A stretch of 64,000 nt of DNA, from the NCBI RefSeq assembly GCF_000422205.1, contig NZ_ATHV01000019.1, positions 1-64,000 on the forward strand. Direction: 5' to 3'. How positions within the stretch are numbered: position 1 is the stretch's first letter; every line of letters begins with the position of its first letter. Made by a program: the position numbers and the translations under genes. This stretch comes from Desulfovibrio sp. X2 (GTDB taxonomy: Bacteria > Desulfobacterota > Desulfovibrionia > Desulfovibrionales > Desulfovibrionaceae). The notes beneath the pieces are model-generated. The model was not told the origin of the DNA. It made no database searches and worked only from the letters and a program-made list of their open reading frames with translations. This document shows positions 63,647 to 64,000 of the stretch, in pieces.

Positions 63647-64000
63647 ACCAGATCACCGTCACGGCAGAGGTCGTGCGCCTCAACACGGTCTACCTCGCGC
63701 GCCTCCCCCAGGAGCAGATTGAGATCATCGCCGAGACGTGGTGGCGTGACCTGCGCCTGCACATCACGGACGACAACGTGCTGCGCGAGTGCATCTGCCT
63801 CGCCCGCCAGGCGTGCCGGACTTTCCCCAAGTCGGCCGACGTCTTGCGCGCCTACCGGGAGTCGTACAGGCCTCCCGAAAGAAAGGCCGTTGATCAGCAT
63901 GCTGGGCGCTTCTGCGGTCCAGAGCGCTCGAGGAAGCACGCGGCCAACGTCATGGCCATCATCGGCGGCCGGCCTCTTCCGTACCCCGAGGTGGCCCCGG
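63640..64000 (+). CDS. Phage protein after the replication initiator (partial)
   Basis: Open from ATG 63640 to the window edge, 120 codons, no stop. MLNQITVTAEVVRLNTVYLA, then ETWWRDLRLHITDDNVLREC and CRTFPKSADVLRAYRESYRP. GAGGGAGAAATC lies upstream, and the start overlaps the initiator stop (ATGCTGA). Position equals lambda P, the helicase loader; the WWRDL...FPKSADVLRAYR pattern fits small phage loader-type proteins, but the family is not certain. Confidence 0.72.
   Translation, partial: MLNQITVTAEVVRLNTVYLARLPQEQIEIIAETWWRDLRLHITDDNVLRECICLARQACRTFPKSADVLRAYRESYRPPERKAVDQHAGRFCGPERSRKHAANVMAIIGGRPLPYPEVAP

Larger units (their letters stand above)
49944..64000. mobile_element. Integrated temperate phage or phage-like element, left part
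   Basis: From the tRNA-Ala remnant to the window edge, all genes are of phage type: integrase, methyltransferases, DUF1351, recombination-position gene, many short overlapping genes, tandem HTH regulators, replication initiator with iterons. Gene order mirrors lambda: integrase and recombination leftward, repressors in the middle, replication rightward. Structural genes are not seen, so a complete prophage cannot be proven here; the right end is beyond 64000. Confidence 0.88.

Overview
The window comes from a high-GC Gram-negative chromosome, most likely a sulfate-reducing deltaproteobacterium of the Desulfovibrio group. Grounds are the protein character of the ribosomal block (zinc-type S14, L24 with a C-terminal CxxC pair), a selenocysteine-containing SelD next to its LysR regulator, NapH-like ferredoxin and DUF362 genes, hemerythrins, and a protoglobin kinase typical of anaerobes that meet oxygen. 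Species cannot be fixed from this sequence alone.

Layout. (1) 1-14322: end of tuf, then one long S10-spc-alpha ribosomal operon (rpsJ to rplQ, with secY, map, rpoA), closed by an intrinsic terminator. (2) 14.3-31.9 kb: housekeeping and accessory genes. These are a selenium LysR-selD pair with an in-frame UGA and a hairpin fitting a bacterial SECIS, an autoregulated-looking tetR, malic enzyme, a thiamine pair (MTH1187-like, thiE), a GT9 glycosyltransferase, an RNase H-like nuclease, an Fe-S membrane protein with DUF362, an aldo/keto reductase, a DUF523-DUF1722 protein, a globin-coupled histidine kinase, a HAD hydrolase, psd and pssA. (3) 32.0-36.5 kb: leuACDB operon with terminator. (4) 36.7-49.6 kb: tandem hemerythrins, an ABC-F ATPase, a NUDIX hydrolase, metF, asd, a class IV aminotransferase, a GT4 glycosyltransferase, a Tim44-like protein, a CheY-like regulator, an HD protein and two TPR proteins. 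One TPR protein carries a receiver domain with the conserved Lys replaced by Arg.

(5) 49.94 kb to the right edge: the left part of an integrated temperate phage or phage-like element. It begins at a displaced 3' piece of a tRNA-Ala(CGC) gene directly downstream of a tyrosine integrase. Its order is strikingly lambda-like. A leftward early operon (small proteins, a Rad52/ERF-position recombination gene, DUF1351, a zinc-ribbon protein, two DNA methyltransferases, integrase) starts from a promoter at about 59.5 kb. Two paralogous HTH repressor-type genes lie at 60.7-61.4 kb. A rightward operon starts at 61.45 kb with a probably leaderless Cro-like gene and runs to a replication initiator (62.7-63.6 kb) carrying seven origin-like iterons inside its coding sequence. 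The two early promoters share the same 13-bp operator placed between -35 and -10.

Most interesting point: downstream of the repressors, where lambda carries rexAB, this element has a predicted membrane protein, an exported SNase-type nuclease with its catalytic residues intact, and a 51-residue protein. That is the position expected for genes expressed in the lysogen, and suggests an exclusion system acting on incoming DNA. This is inference from position and motifs. The other notable signal is a pair of dispersed elements (22479-22596 and 48532-48647) with conserved flanks but different self-complementary stems.
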